Shown: positions 8,520-16,822 of the stretch, piece by piece
Layout: every line of letters starts with the position of its first letter
How positions within the stretch are numbered: position 1 is the first letter of the stretch
Origin: Mesorhizobium amorphae CCNWGS0123
GTDB taxonomy: Bacteria > Pseudomonadota > Alphaproteobacteria > Rhizobiales > Rhizobiaceae
DNA: 64,000 nucleotides
Assembly: GCF_001686985.1 (NCBI RefSeq)
Contig: NZ_CP015318.1
Coordinates: 1,052,001 to 1,116,000 of the forward strand
Reading direction: 5' to 3'
Translations under genes and position numbers: made by a program
Notes under the pieces: model-generated
The model's database searches: none
What the model saw: the letters and a program-made list of their open reading frames with translations, nothing else
Told to the model about the DNA's origin: nothing

Positions 8520-9758
8520 TCACGCCGCCAGCAGCGACTTCAGCTTGACCGTCTGTGACCCGAGCGCCTCCGGCGCCGGCTTTGCCCGTTTGGCAATCAG
8601 CATTTCGGCCAGCCTGATGTCGCGGGCGACCGCATTGCCCGGCCCGATGCCACTTGCAGCGACCAGACGGCCGTCCCCAGCCAGATGGAACAGGATGAAG
8701 GCACCGTCTTCAAGGTCGCGGCGCACGACGCTGTGCCCCTCGTCCGACAGGCCGGCGATCTGCAAGGTCAGGCCATATTGATCCGACCAGAACCACGGCA
8801 CAGCGGCGTGGGTCTCGCCGGCGCCCAGCATGTTCCTGGCCGCCAGCGCGCCCTGCTCCTGCGCGTTGCGCCATGCCTCCAGCCGCACCCGCCTTCCGCC
8901 ATAGACGGCAAGCGGAAACGAGCAGCAGTCGCCGGCGGCAAAGATGTCCGGATCGCCGGTGCGAAGTTCGGCGTCGACGGCGATGCCGTTGTCTATGGTC
9001 AATCCCGCTTCCGCGGCAAGCCCGGTCACCGGCATCGCGCCGATGCCGATGATGGCGAGGTCGGCAACGACCTCCAGGCCGCCGGCAAGTGTGATGCGCA
9101 CCTCGGCGCCGTCATCGGTGATGGCCGCGATGCCCTGGCCGGCGAGGATCGTCACGCCCTCGGCTTCGTGCTGCTTGTGGATGGTCTCGGCGATTTCGGC
9201 GGGCACGCCACGCATCAGGATGCGCGGCTGCGCCTCGATGACGGTGACGGTTGCGCTGAGTTTGCGCGCCGAGGCGGCGAGTTCGAGACCAATGAAGCCG
9301 CCGCCGACGATTGCCACGCGGTTTCCGGCCCTGAGATGGGCGCGGATGGCCTTCGCGTCATTGAAGGTCCTGAGATACACGCAGCGCGCTCCGAGGCCCG
9401 GCATCGGCAGCTTGCGCGGCAGCGAGCCGGTCGCCAGCAGGAGCTTGTCGTACGGCAGCGCCGAGCCATCCGACAGGCGCACGACATGGGCGGCGCGGTC
9501 GATCGCCACGGCCTGGACCGAATGGATATGCCGGATCGACCTTTCGGCCAGGATCTCATCGCTGGTGATCGCCTTGATCGCGGGCGCCTCGCCGGCCATG
9601 GCCTCTTTCGACAGCGGCGGCCGCTCATAGGGCAGATGCGGCTCGTCGCCGACCAGCGTCACCGGCCCTTCGAAACCGAGATCGCGCAATGCGAGTGCCG
9701 CGCGTCCGCCGCATTCGCCGGCGCCGATGATGACCATTGCCTTTGTCATCACCGTCAT
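8520..9758 (-). CDS. FAD/NAD(P)H ferredoxin reductase, MocF-like
   Basis: A 412-residue flavoprotein of the oxygenase-coupled NADH-ferredoxin reductase group. An N-terminal Rossmann motif (VIIGAGECGGRAALAL) binds FAD, a second one (VAIVGGGFIGLELA, near residue 150) binds NAD(P)H, and FAAGDCCSFP is the typical FAD-binding aspartate motif; a C-terminal reductase domain follows. The ATG at 9758 overlaps the Rieske stop (ATGA), so the two proteins are probably made together. It would pass electrons to the Rieske ferredoxin and on to the desaturase-type oxygenase, as described for MocF of the rhizopine system of Sinorhizobium. Confidence 0.85.
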   Translation of the reverse strand: MTVMTKAMVIIGAGECGGRAALALRDLGFEGPVTLVGDEPHLPYERPPLSKEAMAGEAPAIKAITSDEILAERSIRHIHSVQAVAIDRAAHVVRLSDGSALPYDKLLLATGSLPRKLPMPGLGARCVYLRTFNDAKAIRAHLRAGNRVAIVGGGFIGLELAASARKLSATVTVIEAQPRILMRGVPAEIAETIHKQHEAEGVTILAGQGIAAITDDGAEVRITLAGGLEVVADLAIIGIGAMPVTGLAAEAGLTIDNGIAVDAELRTGDPDIFAAGDCCSFPLAVYGGRRVRLEAWRNAQEQGALAARNMLGAGETHAAVPWFWSDQYGLTLQIAGLSDEGHSVVRRDLEDGAFILFHLAGDGRLVAASGIGPGNAVARDIRLAEMLIAKRAKPAPEALGSQTVKLKSLLAA

Positions 9759-10069
9759 CCGATCTGAATGAGGACTTTGCCGGCGTCGACCTTGACCGGA
9801 TATGTCCTGAGGTTGACGCAGACCGGCGCCCCTCTCGCCGCCCCGGTCTTGTAGTTGAAGCGGCCATTGTGCTTCGGGCATTCGATGATGTCGTCCATCA
9901 CCAGCCCGTCGGCCAGATGCACCTTTTCGTGCGAGCAAAGCCCGTCCGTCGCGAAATACTCGTCGTCAGGGCTGCGGTAGATGGCGAAGGTGCGGCCGCC
10001 ATGGTCGAACCGCATCACGTCTTCTTCGTCTATGTCCGCGGCCTCACAGGCCTCGACCCAGTCGCTCAT
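9755..10069 (-). CDS. Rieske [2Fe-2S] ferredoxin, MocE-like
   Basis: A 104-residue Rieske ferredoxin. The cluster ligands are plain: Cys45-x-His47 (CSHEKVHLADG) and Cys64-x2-His67 (CPKHNGRF). The ATG at 10069 is supported by a strong GGAGGAA six bases upstream; a longer start would add 16 residues without a ribosome site. It lies between the oxygenase and the reductase genes and should be the electron shuttle of a three-component system, as MocE is thought to be in rhizopine degradation. Cytosolic. Confidence 0.9.
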   Translation of the reverse strand: MSDWVEACEAADIDEEDVMRFDHGGRTFAIYRSPDDEYFATDGLCSHEKVHLADGLVMDDIIECPKHNGRFNYKTGAARGAPVCVNLRTYPVKVDAGKVLIQIG

Positions 10070-10113
10070 TTGTTCCTCCGGAAAGTTGGATTGCTCTGCG
10101 CCCGTCAGGCCGG

Positions 10114-11217
10114 TCATTCAGCCGCGGCGATGGCGTTGTCGTTGTGCAATTCCTCGCGATACGGCCTGGCGGTCGGCGGCAGTTCGCGCTTGAGGAAATA
10201 GTCTTCGTTGCGCAACTGGCGCAGGAAGGCCGGGATCACTTCGCGGTAGCCGGCCAGGATCGACGGCGTCGGCGCCGGCAGATCGTGCTTGATCAGCTCG
10301 TGCAGCCGGGGCAAGGCGTGATAGGGCACCATCGGGAACATGTGGTGCTCCACGTGGTAGTTCATGTTCCAGTAAATGAAGCGGCTGACGGGATTCATGT
10401 AGACGGTACGGCTGTTGAGCCGGTGATCGATGACATTGTCGGCCAGCCCGCCATGCTGCAGGATGCCGGTCAGCACATGGTGCCACGCGCCGTAGAGGCG
10501 GGGCAGCCCGACCAACATGAACGGCAGGAACGAGCCCATATAGAGCGCCAGCGCGATCGTCGCGGCATAGATCGCCAGCCAGATGCGGGCGAACAAGATC
10601 GCCCTCGGCTGTTCCTGCTCGGGCACATAGGTCTTTTCCTCGGCGCTTATGATGCCGGCCGCATGGCGGACCATGTCCTTCATGGCATGCCAGGCATCGA
10701 GGACGCCGACGAAGGCGAGGATGACGCGGATGAGGTCGGGGGGCCGCATGATGGCGATCTCGGGATCGCGGCCGACGATGATGGTGTCGGTATGGTGGCG
10801 CGTATGGCTCCAGCGCCATGTCACCGGGTTGCGCATGATCATGAAGCAGGCGATCTGATAGATCGCGTCGTTCATCCACTGCGTGCGGAAGGCGGTGCCA
10901 TGGCCGCATTCATGCCAGCGTGAATCGGTCGAGGAGCCGTAGAGCGTGCCGTAGACGAAGAAGAACGGCACGCACCACCAGGTCCCCCAGAACCAGGCGC
11001 CGCCGGCTCCGCTCAGGATGAGCACGCCGAGCCAGATGATGGTGTCGCGCATCGCCGGCCCGTCGGAGCGCTGCATCAGCTCCTTCATCTGCTTGCGCGG
11101 AACATCGGTGTGGTACCAATCGGCCGCCGCCAGCCCGTTCTCAACGGCCAGCTGCGTATCGCGGCCCACCAGGCTGTAGTCGCGCCGGGATGGCGTTGCA
11201 GACAGTGTTGCCGCCAT
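10114..11217 (-). CDS. Fatty-acid-desaturase-type di-iron oxygenase, MocD-like
   Basis: A 367-residue membrane-bound di-iron enzyme with the three histidine boxes of the desaturase/hydroxylase superfamily: HECGH, HTRHH and HVEHH. Four hydrophobic segments are visible (for example TIIWLGVLILSGAGGAWFWG and FARIWLAIYAATIALALYMG). It starts a minus-strand operon with a Rieske ferredoxin and a ferredoxin reductase, the same three components as MocD, MocE and MocF, which are required in S. meliloti to convert 3-O-methyl-scyllo-inosamine to scyllo-inosamine. An O-demethylation or hydroxylation of an inositol-like substrate is therefore likely, given the inositol genes next to it, but a lipid or alkane substrate is not excluded. 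The ATG at 11217 is preferred over upstream in-frame starts. Confidence 0.8.
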   Translation of the reverse strand: MAATLSATPSRRDYSLVGRDTQLAVENGLAAADWYHTDVPRKQMKELMQRSDGPAMRDTIIWLGVLILSGAGGAWFWGTWWCVPFFFVYGTLYGSSTDSRWHECGHGTAFRTQWMNDAIYQIACFMIMRNPVTWRWSHTRHHTDTIIVGRDPEIAIMRPPDLIRVILAFVGVLDAWHAMKDMVRHAAGIISAEEKTYVPEQEQPRAILFARIWLAIYAATIALALYMGSFLPFMLVGLPRLYGAWHHVLTGILQHGGLADNVIDHRLNSRTVYMNPVSRFIYWNMNYHVEHHMFPMVPYHALPRLHELIKHDLPAPTPSILAGYREVIPAFLRQLRNEDYFLKRELPPTARPYREELHNDNAIAAAE

Positions 11218-11328
11218 TGGAAACCTCCACCAGCGCCTCGCGGTCCCTTCCCGGCGAATGCCAAGGGTATGACCGCAGGCGTCGGAATTCAAAATAGCGC
11301 CACTGGATGATAGGATCAATCTCACAAA

Positions 11329-11341
11329 GATAGTTTCTATC
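11329..11341. promoter_or_regulatory. Inverted repeat in the mocD-like/lacI divergent region
   Basis: GATAG-TTT-CTATC, lying between the divergent oxygenase gene and the LacI-family gene. Its size and place suit an operator for the LacI protein, but no second copy was seen, so this is tentative. Confidence 0.35.
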
Positions 11342-11390
11342 ATTTCCCATCAAGATGATGTAAAAGGATTCGACAAATCAGAGGGCAGTC

Positions 11391-12422
11391 ATGGCAAAAC
11401 GGCCGACCATCACCGATCTGGCGCGCATCTCCGGCGTCAGCGTTGCCACCGTCGACCGGGTGCTGAACAACCGCCTGCCGGTGCGCGAGGAAACCGCCCG
11501 CCGTGTCTATGAGGCCGCGACCGGCATCGGCTATCACGCCGCCGGGCTGATCAAGCAGCGCATGCGCCAGGAACTGCCGGAATACCGCCTCGGCTTTCTG
11601 CTGCTGAGGGGCAATGATGTTTTCTACAGCGATTTCGCGCGCGAGCTCGAACTGGCGGTGTCGCAATCGCAGCGCTTCCGCGGCGTCGCAACCATCGACT
11701 TTGCCAGTTCGCTGGCCCCCGACGAGATCGCCGCACAGATGCGCAAGCTGGCGGCGAAATCCCGGGCCATCGCCGTTGTCGGCCCGGACCATCCGACGTT
11801 GACGGCAGCCGTCGAGGCGCTGAAGGCGAGGGGGCAACCTGTCTTCTCTCTGCTGTCCGACTTTGCCGCCGGCATCCGCGAGGGCTATGTCGGCCTCGAC
11901 AACCGCAAGGTCGGTCGCAGCGCGGCCTGGATGATCGCCAAGGCGGCGAGGAAGCCTGGCAAGATCGCCCTGTTCGTCGGCAGCCATCGCTTCCATGGCC
12001 ATGAGCTGCGCGAGATCGGCTTCAGGTCATTCTTCCGCGAGCATGCGCCGGAATTCACGGTGATGGAGACGCTGGTCAACCTGGAAGCCAACCAGGTGAC
12101 CCATGATGCGATGATCGATCTTCTGGCGCGCTATCCCGATCTTGCCGGCTGCTACGTCGCCGGCGGCGGCATGGAAGGCGCGGTCTCGGCGCTCAGGGCA
12201 GCGAAGCCCGAAAACATGCCGGTGGTCGTCTGCAACGAGATCAATGCCGAATCGCGCGCGGCGCTCGCCGACAACATCCTCACCATGGTGATCTCCACGC
12301 CGCTGCCGGCGCTCTGCCGCGAGCTTGTCGGCCTGATGGCGCATGCCATTGAAACTGGCGCCGCCAATGCGCCGGGCCAGACCTTCCTGCCCTTCGACAT
12401 TTACCTGCCGGAAAACATCTAG
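11391..12422 (+). CDS. LacI-family transcriptional regulator
   Basis: A 343-residue regulator. The N-terminal HTH (ITDLARISGVSVATVDRVLN, residues about 6-25, with the hinge helix after it) is followed by a periplasmic-binding-protein-like effector domain (GFLLLRGNDVFY onward to the C-terminus). It is transcribed away from the MocD-like operon and toward the first sugar ABC operon, so it probably controls one or both. The effector is most likely an inositol-type sugar or derivative, inferred from neighbours only. Confidence 0.92.
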   Translation: MAKRPTITDLARISGVSVATVDRVLNNRLPVREETARRVYEAATGIGYHAAGLIKQRMRQELPEYRLGFLLLRGNDVFYSDFARELELAVSQSQRFRGVATIDFASSLAPDEIAAQMRKLAAKSRAIAVVGPDHPTLTAAVEALKARGQPVFSLLSDFAAGIREGYVGLDNRKVGRSAAWMIAKAARKPGKIALFVGSHRFHGHELREIGFRSFFREHAPEFTVMETLVNLEANQVTHDAMIDLLARYPDLAGCYVAGGGMEGAVSALRAAKPENMPVVVCNEINAESRAALADNILTMVISTPLPALCRELVGLMAHAIETGAANAPGQTFLPFDIYLPENI

Positions 12423-12517
12423 GCCATCGAGCCATTCGAAATGATGGGATCCATCACCCTGATAGAATATTGCAAGGCTCTGCCGCGAAAATCCGGCATC
12501 GGTTTTTGGAATCGCCC

Positions 12518-12546
12518 TTGACGGCCTCCCCCAAAATGGAATAAAT
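12518..12546 (+). promoter_or_regulatory. Predicted sigma-70 promoter of the ABC operon
   Basis: TTGACG at 12518-12523, a 17-base spacer, and ATAAAT at 12541-12546. It is about 185 bases upstream of the binding-protein ATG. The -10 is embedded in an IolR-type inverted repeat. Confidence 0.55.
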
Positions 12547-12551
12547 ATTTC
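12538..12551. promoter_or_regulatory. Candidate IolR operator on the -10 of the ABC operon
   Basis: GGAA-TAAATA-TTTC. It has the same 4-6-4 geometry as the GGAA-N6-TTCC box I recall for S. meliloti IolR, and it matches the second site before iolC (21125-21138) at 12 of 14 bases. A repressor here would cover the predicted -10. Confidence 0.5.
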
Positions 12552-12588
12552 ACTAACTAGGCATTTTGGTCCTTTCGTTCCGGAACAT

Positions 12589-12601
12589 CTGTTTCAAACA
12601 G
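12589..12601. promoter_or_regulatory. 13-bp perfect palindrome CTGTTT-C-AAACAG
   Basis: Odd-length palindrome about 40 bases after the predicted -10, within the 5' untranslated region of the ABC operon. It is a candidate operator for the LacI-family protein encoded just upstream (11391-12422). Confidence 0.4.
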
Positions 12602-12732
12602 AGGGCTTGGCGTTCCATCTCTGGGGAAACGCCATCCGGAGCAGGGGAGCAGGCGGGAGAGATTCCTCGGGAGATCGGGGATTCCGGGCGAGATCGGTGC
12701 AGCCGGACACCAATGTGTGGAGGAGAAATAAA

Positions 12733-13674
12733 ATGAAGAAACTGATTTTGGGCGTCGCCTTTGCGGCGCTGATGAGCTCGTCGGCATTCGCGGCCAAGGT
12801 CGGCGTGTCGATGGCCAAGTTCGACGACAACTTCCTGACCGTGCTGCGCAACGGCATGATCGAGCAGGCCAAGGGCATGGACGGTGTCGAGCTGCAGGTC
12901 GAGGACGCGCAGAACGACGTTGCGAAGCAGCTTGACCAGATCAAGAACTTCGTCGCCTCTGGCGTCGACGCCATCATCGTCAACCCGGTCGACACCTCGG
13001 CCACCCAGGCGATGTCGGACGCGGCGGCCGCGGCCAAGGTCCCGCTGGTCTATGTCAACCGCGAGCCGGTCAATGTTGACACGCTGCCGGACAACCAGGC
13101 CTTCGTCGCCTCGAACGAGGCCGATTCCGGCACGCTCGAGACCAAGGAAGTTTGCCGCCTGTTCACCGAAGCCGGCAAGAAGGAAGCCAATGTCTATGTG
13201 ATCATGGGCGAGCTTTCCAACCAGGCCGCGGTGATGCGCACCAAGGACATTGACGACGTGATCGCCACGCCGGAATGCAGCTTCATCAAGATCATCGACA
13301 AGCAGACGTCGAACTGGAACCGCGATGAGGCCCAGAACCTGATGACCAACTGGCTGTCGACCGGCAAGCCGTTCGACGGTGTCATCGCCAACAACGACGA
13401 AAGCGCCATCGGCGCCATCCAGGCGATGAAGGCCGCCAACATCGACATGAAGACGGTTGTCGTCGGCGGCGTCGACGCCACCCAGGACGCGCTGGCTGCG
13501 ATGCAGGCGGGCGACCTTGACGCGACCGTGTTCCAGGACGCGGCCGGCCAGGGCGCCGGTGCCCTCGACGCGGCGCTGAAGCTGGCCAAGGGCGAGAAGG
13601 TCGACCAGAAGGTCTATATCCCCTTCCAGCTCGTCACGCCGGCCAACATCGACAAGTTCCTGAAGAAGAACTGA
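12733..13674 (+). CDS. Sugar ABC transporter periplasmic binding protein (inositol-type, IbpA-like)
   Basis: A 313-residue type I periplasmic binding protein of the ribose/inositol group. A Sec signal peptide (MKKLILGVAFAALMSSSAFA) is followed by the mature start AKVGVSMAKFDDNF; sugar-site type segments are AIIVNPVDTSAT, LVYVNREPV and VIANNDESAIGAIQAM. It begins an operon with a permease and an ATPase and is followed by idhA, so myo-inositol or a related cyclitol is the probable ligand. AGGAG lies 8 bases before the ATG at 12733. A hairpin follows its stop, which often raises the amount of binding protein relative to the membrane parts. Confidence 0.88.
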   Translation: MKKLILGVAFAALMSSSAFAAKVGVSMAKFDDNFLTVLRNGMIEQAKGMDGVELQVEDAQNDVAKQLDQIKNFVASGVDAIIVNPVDTSATQAMSDAAAAAKVPLVYVNREPVNVDTLPDNQAFVASNEADSGTLETKEVCRLFTEAGKKEANVYVIMGELSNQAAVMRTKDIDDVIATPECSFIKIIDKQTSNWNRDEAQNLMTNWLSTGKPFDGVIANNDESAIGAIQAMKAANIDMKTVVVGGVDATQDALAAMQAGDLDATVFQDAAGQGAGALDAALKLAKGEKVDQKVYIPFQLVTPANIDKFLKKN

Positions 13675-13694
13675 GCCAGGCGCTTCGATAAGGG

Positions 13695-13725
13695 GCGGCG
13701 CATCAAATCAGAAAAACAGCGCCGC
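13695..13725 (+). repeat. Intercistronic hairpin after binding-protein gene
   Basis: GCGGCGC and GCGCCGC separated by 17 bases, between the binding-protein and permease genes. No T-run follows. It probably stabilises the upstream mRNA rather than ending transcription. Confidence 0.5.
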
Positions 13726-13786
13726 TCTCCACTTTCCTCCCGCCCCAGCGGGCGGGGGGATGAATGCGGCCGACGGAGGAAAAGAC

Positions 13787-14863
13787 GTGGCACAGACATC
13801 TCATGGCATCGGTGGGCTCACCTATGATGCAAAAAAGCGTGCATGGCCTGCTGAGTTCAACGTTTTCCTGGCGCTCGTCATCCTCGTCGGCGCTTTCGAA
13901 CTGATCGGCCGGGTCTTTCTCGGCGACAGTTTCCTGTTCAACACCCGCGACAATGTCGACGCGATCTTCAACGAACAGCGGCTGCAGATCATCATCCTGC
14001 AGGTGTCTATCGTCGGCATCATCGCCATCGGCGTGACGCAGGTGATCATCTGTGGCGGCATCGACCTGTCCTCGGGATCGGTCGTCGGCGCCACGGCGAT
14101 GATCGCCATGAGCTTCGCCCAGGTGGCGACGGTCAACGGCAATCCGAACCCCAAGGCGATGTTCATCGACTACGGCTTGACCGACCTGCCGGTGATCGTG
14201 CCGCTGCTGGTCGCCATCGGCTGCGGCCTGATTGCCGGACTGGTCAACGGCGCCTTGATCGCCTACACGCGCATCCCGCCCTTCATCGCCACGCTCGGCA
14301 TGATGGTCACCGCGCGCGGCATCGCCAAATGGTGGTCGAAGGGACAGCCGATCTCGTTCCCGACCGAGAGTTTCGCCGGCATAGGCAAGGGCCTGATGCC
14401 GGTCATCATCTTCATCTCGCTGGCGATATTGTTCCAGCTGATCCTGAGCTACACCAAATACGGCAAGCACTGTTATGCCATCGGCTCCAATGAGGATGCC
14501 GCGCGCATGTCGGGCATCAAGATCGCCAACCACAAGGTGCTGGTCTATGTCATCGCCAGCATCCTCGCCTCGCTCGCCGCCGTGGTGCTGTGCTCCAAGA
14601 ACCTCACCGCCCAGGCCGGCATGGGCGTCATGTACGAACTCGACGCCATCGCCATGGCGGTCATCGGCGGCGTCTCGCTGTCGGGCGGCCGCGGCTCGAT
14701 CGTCGGCACGGTGATCGGCTCGCTGATCTTCGGTGTCATCATCTCCGGCTTCACCTTCCTGCGCCTCGACGCCTACTACCAGGAGATGGTCAAGGGCGTG
14801 ATCATCGTCGGCGCGGTCGTTCTCGATCAATGGCGCCAGCGTCGCCGCGCGATAGGAGCTTGA
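13787..14863 (+). CDS. Sugar ABC transporter permease (RbsC/IatP type)
   Basis: An integral membrane permease of about 358 residues with some ten hydrophobic segments. The signature regions of the BPD_transp_2 sugar family are visible: ITQVIICGGIDLSSGS-like GGIDLSSGSVVG, then IPPFIATLGMM, and GGVSLSGGRGSIVGTVIG near the C-terminus. I place the start at GTG 13787, seven bases after GGAGG; an in-frame ATG at 13760 is also possible but its upstream G-rich tract lies in a hairpin. It sits 2 nt before the ATPase gene. Confidence 0.88.
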   Translation: MAQTSHGIGGLTYDAKKRAWPAEFNVFLALVILVGAFELIGRVFLGDSFLFNTRDNVDAIFNEQRLQIIILQVSIVGIIAIGVTQVIICGGIDLSSGSVVGATAMIAMSFAQVATVNGNPNPKAMFIDYGLTDLPVIVPLLVAIGCGLIAGLVNGALIAYTRIPPFIATLGMMVTARGIAKWWSKGQPISFPTESFAGIGKGLMPVIIFISLAILFQLILSYTKYGKHCYAIGSNEDAARMSGIKIANHKVLVYVIASILASLAAVVLCSKNLTAQAGMGVMYELDAIAMAVIGGVSLSGGRGSIVGTVIGSLIFGVIISGFTFLRLDAYYQEMVKGVIIVGAVVLDQWRQRRRAIGA

Positions 14864-14865
14864 CC

Positions 14866-15636
14866 ATGTCGGACATCGTTCTCAAGACCGAAAACCTGAC
14901 CAAGCGCTATGGCGGCGTGCATGCGCTCGAAGGCGCCAACTTCGAGCTGCGCAAGGGCGAGCATGTCGCCATCATGGGCGACAACGGCGCCGGCAAGTCG
15001 ACCTTTGTGCGCCAGATCACCGGCGTCGAGCAGCGCACCGACGGCAAGGTCTGGTTCGACGGCAAGGAAGCGAACTTCGCCGGCCCGATCGAGGCGCGCG
15101 AGGCGGGCATCGAAACGGTGTTCCAGAACCTGGCGCTGGCCGACGATCTCGACGTGCCGTCGAACCTGTTCCTCGGCCGCGAAAAGGTGCTGTTCAATCT
15201 CGGCCCGTTCTCGATCCTCGACCGTAAGTATATGCGCAAGGCGACAGAGGCGGCACTGGTCCGCACGGCGGTGAAGATCCCCAATCTGTCCAGCACCATC
15301 CGCCACATGTCGGGCGGCCAGCGCCAATGCGTGGCGATCGCCAGGACCGCGACCTTTGCCTCGAAACTGATCATCATGGACGAGCCGACGGCCGCCCTTG
15401 GCGTGCAGGAGACGGCGCAGGTCGAAAACATCATCCGCACGCTGAAGGCAAACGGCGAGCCGCTGATCCTGATCAGCCACAACATGCGCCAGGTGTTCGA
15501 TCTCGTCGACCGCATCGTCGTCTTCCGGCGCGGCAAGATCGTCGCCAACCTGCGCAAGCAGGACACCGACGGCAACGACATCGTCGCCTACATCACCGGC
15601 AGCAAGACCGGGGAGGCGGAGCTTGCGGCAGCCTAG
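14866..15636 (+). CDS. Sugar ABC transporter ATPase, single domain
   Basis: A 256-residue ATPase with one nucleotide-binding domain: Walker A GDNGAGKST, signature MSGGQRQ, Walker B LIIMDEPT and the switch His in LISHNMRQV. It is half the size of RbsA-type double ATPases, so two copies should pair with the permease. ATG at 14866, with AGGAG upstream; the permease stop is 2 nt before. Third gene of the inositol-type transporter operon. Confidence 0.9.
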   Translation: MSDIVLKTENLTKRYGGVHALEGANFELRKGEHVAIMGDNGAGKSTFVRQITGVEQRTDGKVWFDGKEANFAGPIEAREAGIETVFQNLALADDLDVPSNLFLGREKVLFNLGPFSILDRKYMRKATEAALVRTAVKIPNLSSTIRHMSGGQRQCVAIARTATFASKLIIMDEPTAALGVQETAQVENIIRTLKANGEPLILISHNMRQVFDLVDRIVVFRRGKIVANLRKQDTDGNDIVAYITGSKTGEAELAAA

Positions 15637-15689
15637 TATTGTTTGCGGCGGGCGGTAGCTCTAGCAGCCCGCTGCAATCCGAAAATCAG

Positions 15690-15709
15690 CCGCGCCCCGA
15701 TGGGCGCGG
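15690..15709 (+). repeat. Intercistronic hairpin before idhA
   Basis: CCGCGCCC-CGAT-GGGCGCGG between the ATPase gene and idhA, without a T-run. Possible mRNA processing or stability element. Confidence 0.4.
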
Positions 15710-15745
15710 AAATTCGTTCGAACCCATCCCCAAGGAAAATACCAG

Positions 15746-16738
15746 ATGACACTTCGCTTCGCTCTTCTCGGTGCCGGCCGTATCGGCAAGGTCCACGCCC
15801 GTGCCGTCGGCTCCAACCCCGAGGCAAAACTGGTTGCCGTGGCAGACGCTTTCGAGAAAGCGGCGACGGAACTGGCATCGGCCTACGGCGCCGAGGTACG
15901 CACGATCGAGGCCATCGAGAAGGCCAAGGACATCGACGCCGTCATCATCTGCACGCCGACCGACACCCATGCCGACCTGATCGAGCGCTTTGCCAAGGCC
16001 GGCAAGGCGATCTTCTGCGAGAAGCCGATCGACCTCAATGTGAAGCGTGTCGAAAAGTGCCTGGCCGTGGTCGACAAGGCCAAGGCCACGCTGATGGTCG
16101 GCTTCAACCGCCGCTTCGACCCGCATTTCGCCGCCGTGCGCAAGGCGATCGACGACGGCGCGATCGGCACGGTCGAGATGGTCACCATCACGTCGCGCGA
16201 TCCCGGCGCGCCGCCGCTCGACTATATCGCCCGCTCGGGCGGCATCTTCCGCGACATGACCATCCACGATTTCGACATGGCCCGCTTCCTGCTCGGCGAG
16301 GAGCCGGTGGCGGTCAGCGCCCATGCCTCGGTGCTGGTCGACAAGAAGATCGGCGAGGCCGGCGATTTCGACTCGGTCAGCGTCATCCTCGAAACTGCTT
16401 CCGGCAAGCAGGCCGTCATCTCCAACTCGCGCCGCGCCACCTATGGCTACGACCAGCGCATCGAGGTGCATGGCTCGAAAGGCATGGTCGCGGCCGAGAA
16501 CCAGCGGCCGGTGTCGATCGAACTGGCCAATGAGAAGGGCTACACCCGCCCGCCGCTGCACGACTTCTTCATGACCCGCTACCTCGACGCCTACGCCAAC
16601 GAGATCGCGGCCTTTATCGCCGCGGCAACGAAGGGCAAGAAGGCGGCACCAAGCGGAGCGGATGGCCTCGTGGCACTGAAGCTCGCCGATGCGGCACTGA
16701 AATCGGCGAAGACGGGCAAGTCCGTCCGCCTCGACTAA
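15746..16738 (+). CDS. idhA: IdhA, myo-inositol 2-dehydrogenase
   Basis: A 330-residue NAD-dependent Gfo/Idh/MocA dehydrogenase that oxidises myo-inositol to 2-keto-myo-inositol (EC 1.1.1.18), the first step of catabolism. The Rossmann motif is FALLGAGRIGKVHARAV; the catalytic Lys is in FCEKPIDLN, and the family's distal residues are in GGIFRDMTIHDFDMARF (Asp and His near 170-176). It closely resembles rhizobial IdhA along its whole length. It follows the inositol-type transporter in the same direction. A short inverted-repeat element begins on its stop codon. Confidence 0.93.
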   Translation: MTLRFALLGAGRIGKVHARAVGSNPEAKLVAVADAFEKAATELASAYGAEVRTIEAIEKAKDIDAVIICTPTDTHADLIERFAKAGKAIFCEKPIDLNVKRVEKCLAVVDKAKATLMVGFNRRFDPHFAAVRKAIDDGAIGTVEMVTITSRDPGAPPLDYIARSGGIFRDMTIHDFDMARFLLGEEPVAVSAHASVLVDKKIGEAGDFDSVSVILETASGKQAVISNSRRATYGYDQRIEVHGSKGMVAAENQRPVSIELANEKGYTRPPLHDFFMTRYLDAYANEIAAFIAAATKGKKAAPSGADGLVALKLADAALKSAKTGKSVRLD

Positions 16739-16789
16739 GGTGCGTTGATATTCAGGTGAGGCCACCTGACCTACATCTGAACACACCTT
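16737..16789. repeat. Short palindromic repeat unit (copy C, internally deleted)
   Basis: Inverted ends: AAGGTGCGTTGATATTCAGG at 16737 and its imperfect complement ending ACACACCTT at 16789. GATATTCAGGTGAGGCC is shared with the larger copies at 29755 and 40689, but the middle is missing. It begins on the idhA stop codon and can fold into one long hairpin. Confidence 0.65.
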
Positions 16790-16822
16790 GGGCCAATTGG
16801 CATCGAACACAGGAGCAGAGCG

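Larger units (their letters stand above)
12423..12732 (+). other. Noncoding region upstream of first ABC operon
   Basis: About 310 bases without a gene. It holds a predicted promoter (12518-12546), an IolR-type site on the -10 (12538-12551), a 13-bp palindrome (12589-12601) and the AGGAG ribosome site just before the binding-protein gene. Confidence 0.7.

Noticed and set aside
6554..13725. CRISPR array or prophage
   Set aside because: Checked for regularly spaced repeats, integrase, capsid or recombinase genes here and across the window; none were seen. Hairpins present are single, unspaced units.
13703..14830. Minus-strand frame rich in Asp, His and Arg opposite the permease
   Set aside because: Mirror of the permease gene; composition is that of a complement frame, not of a real protein.
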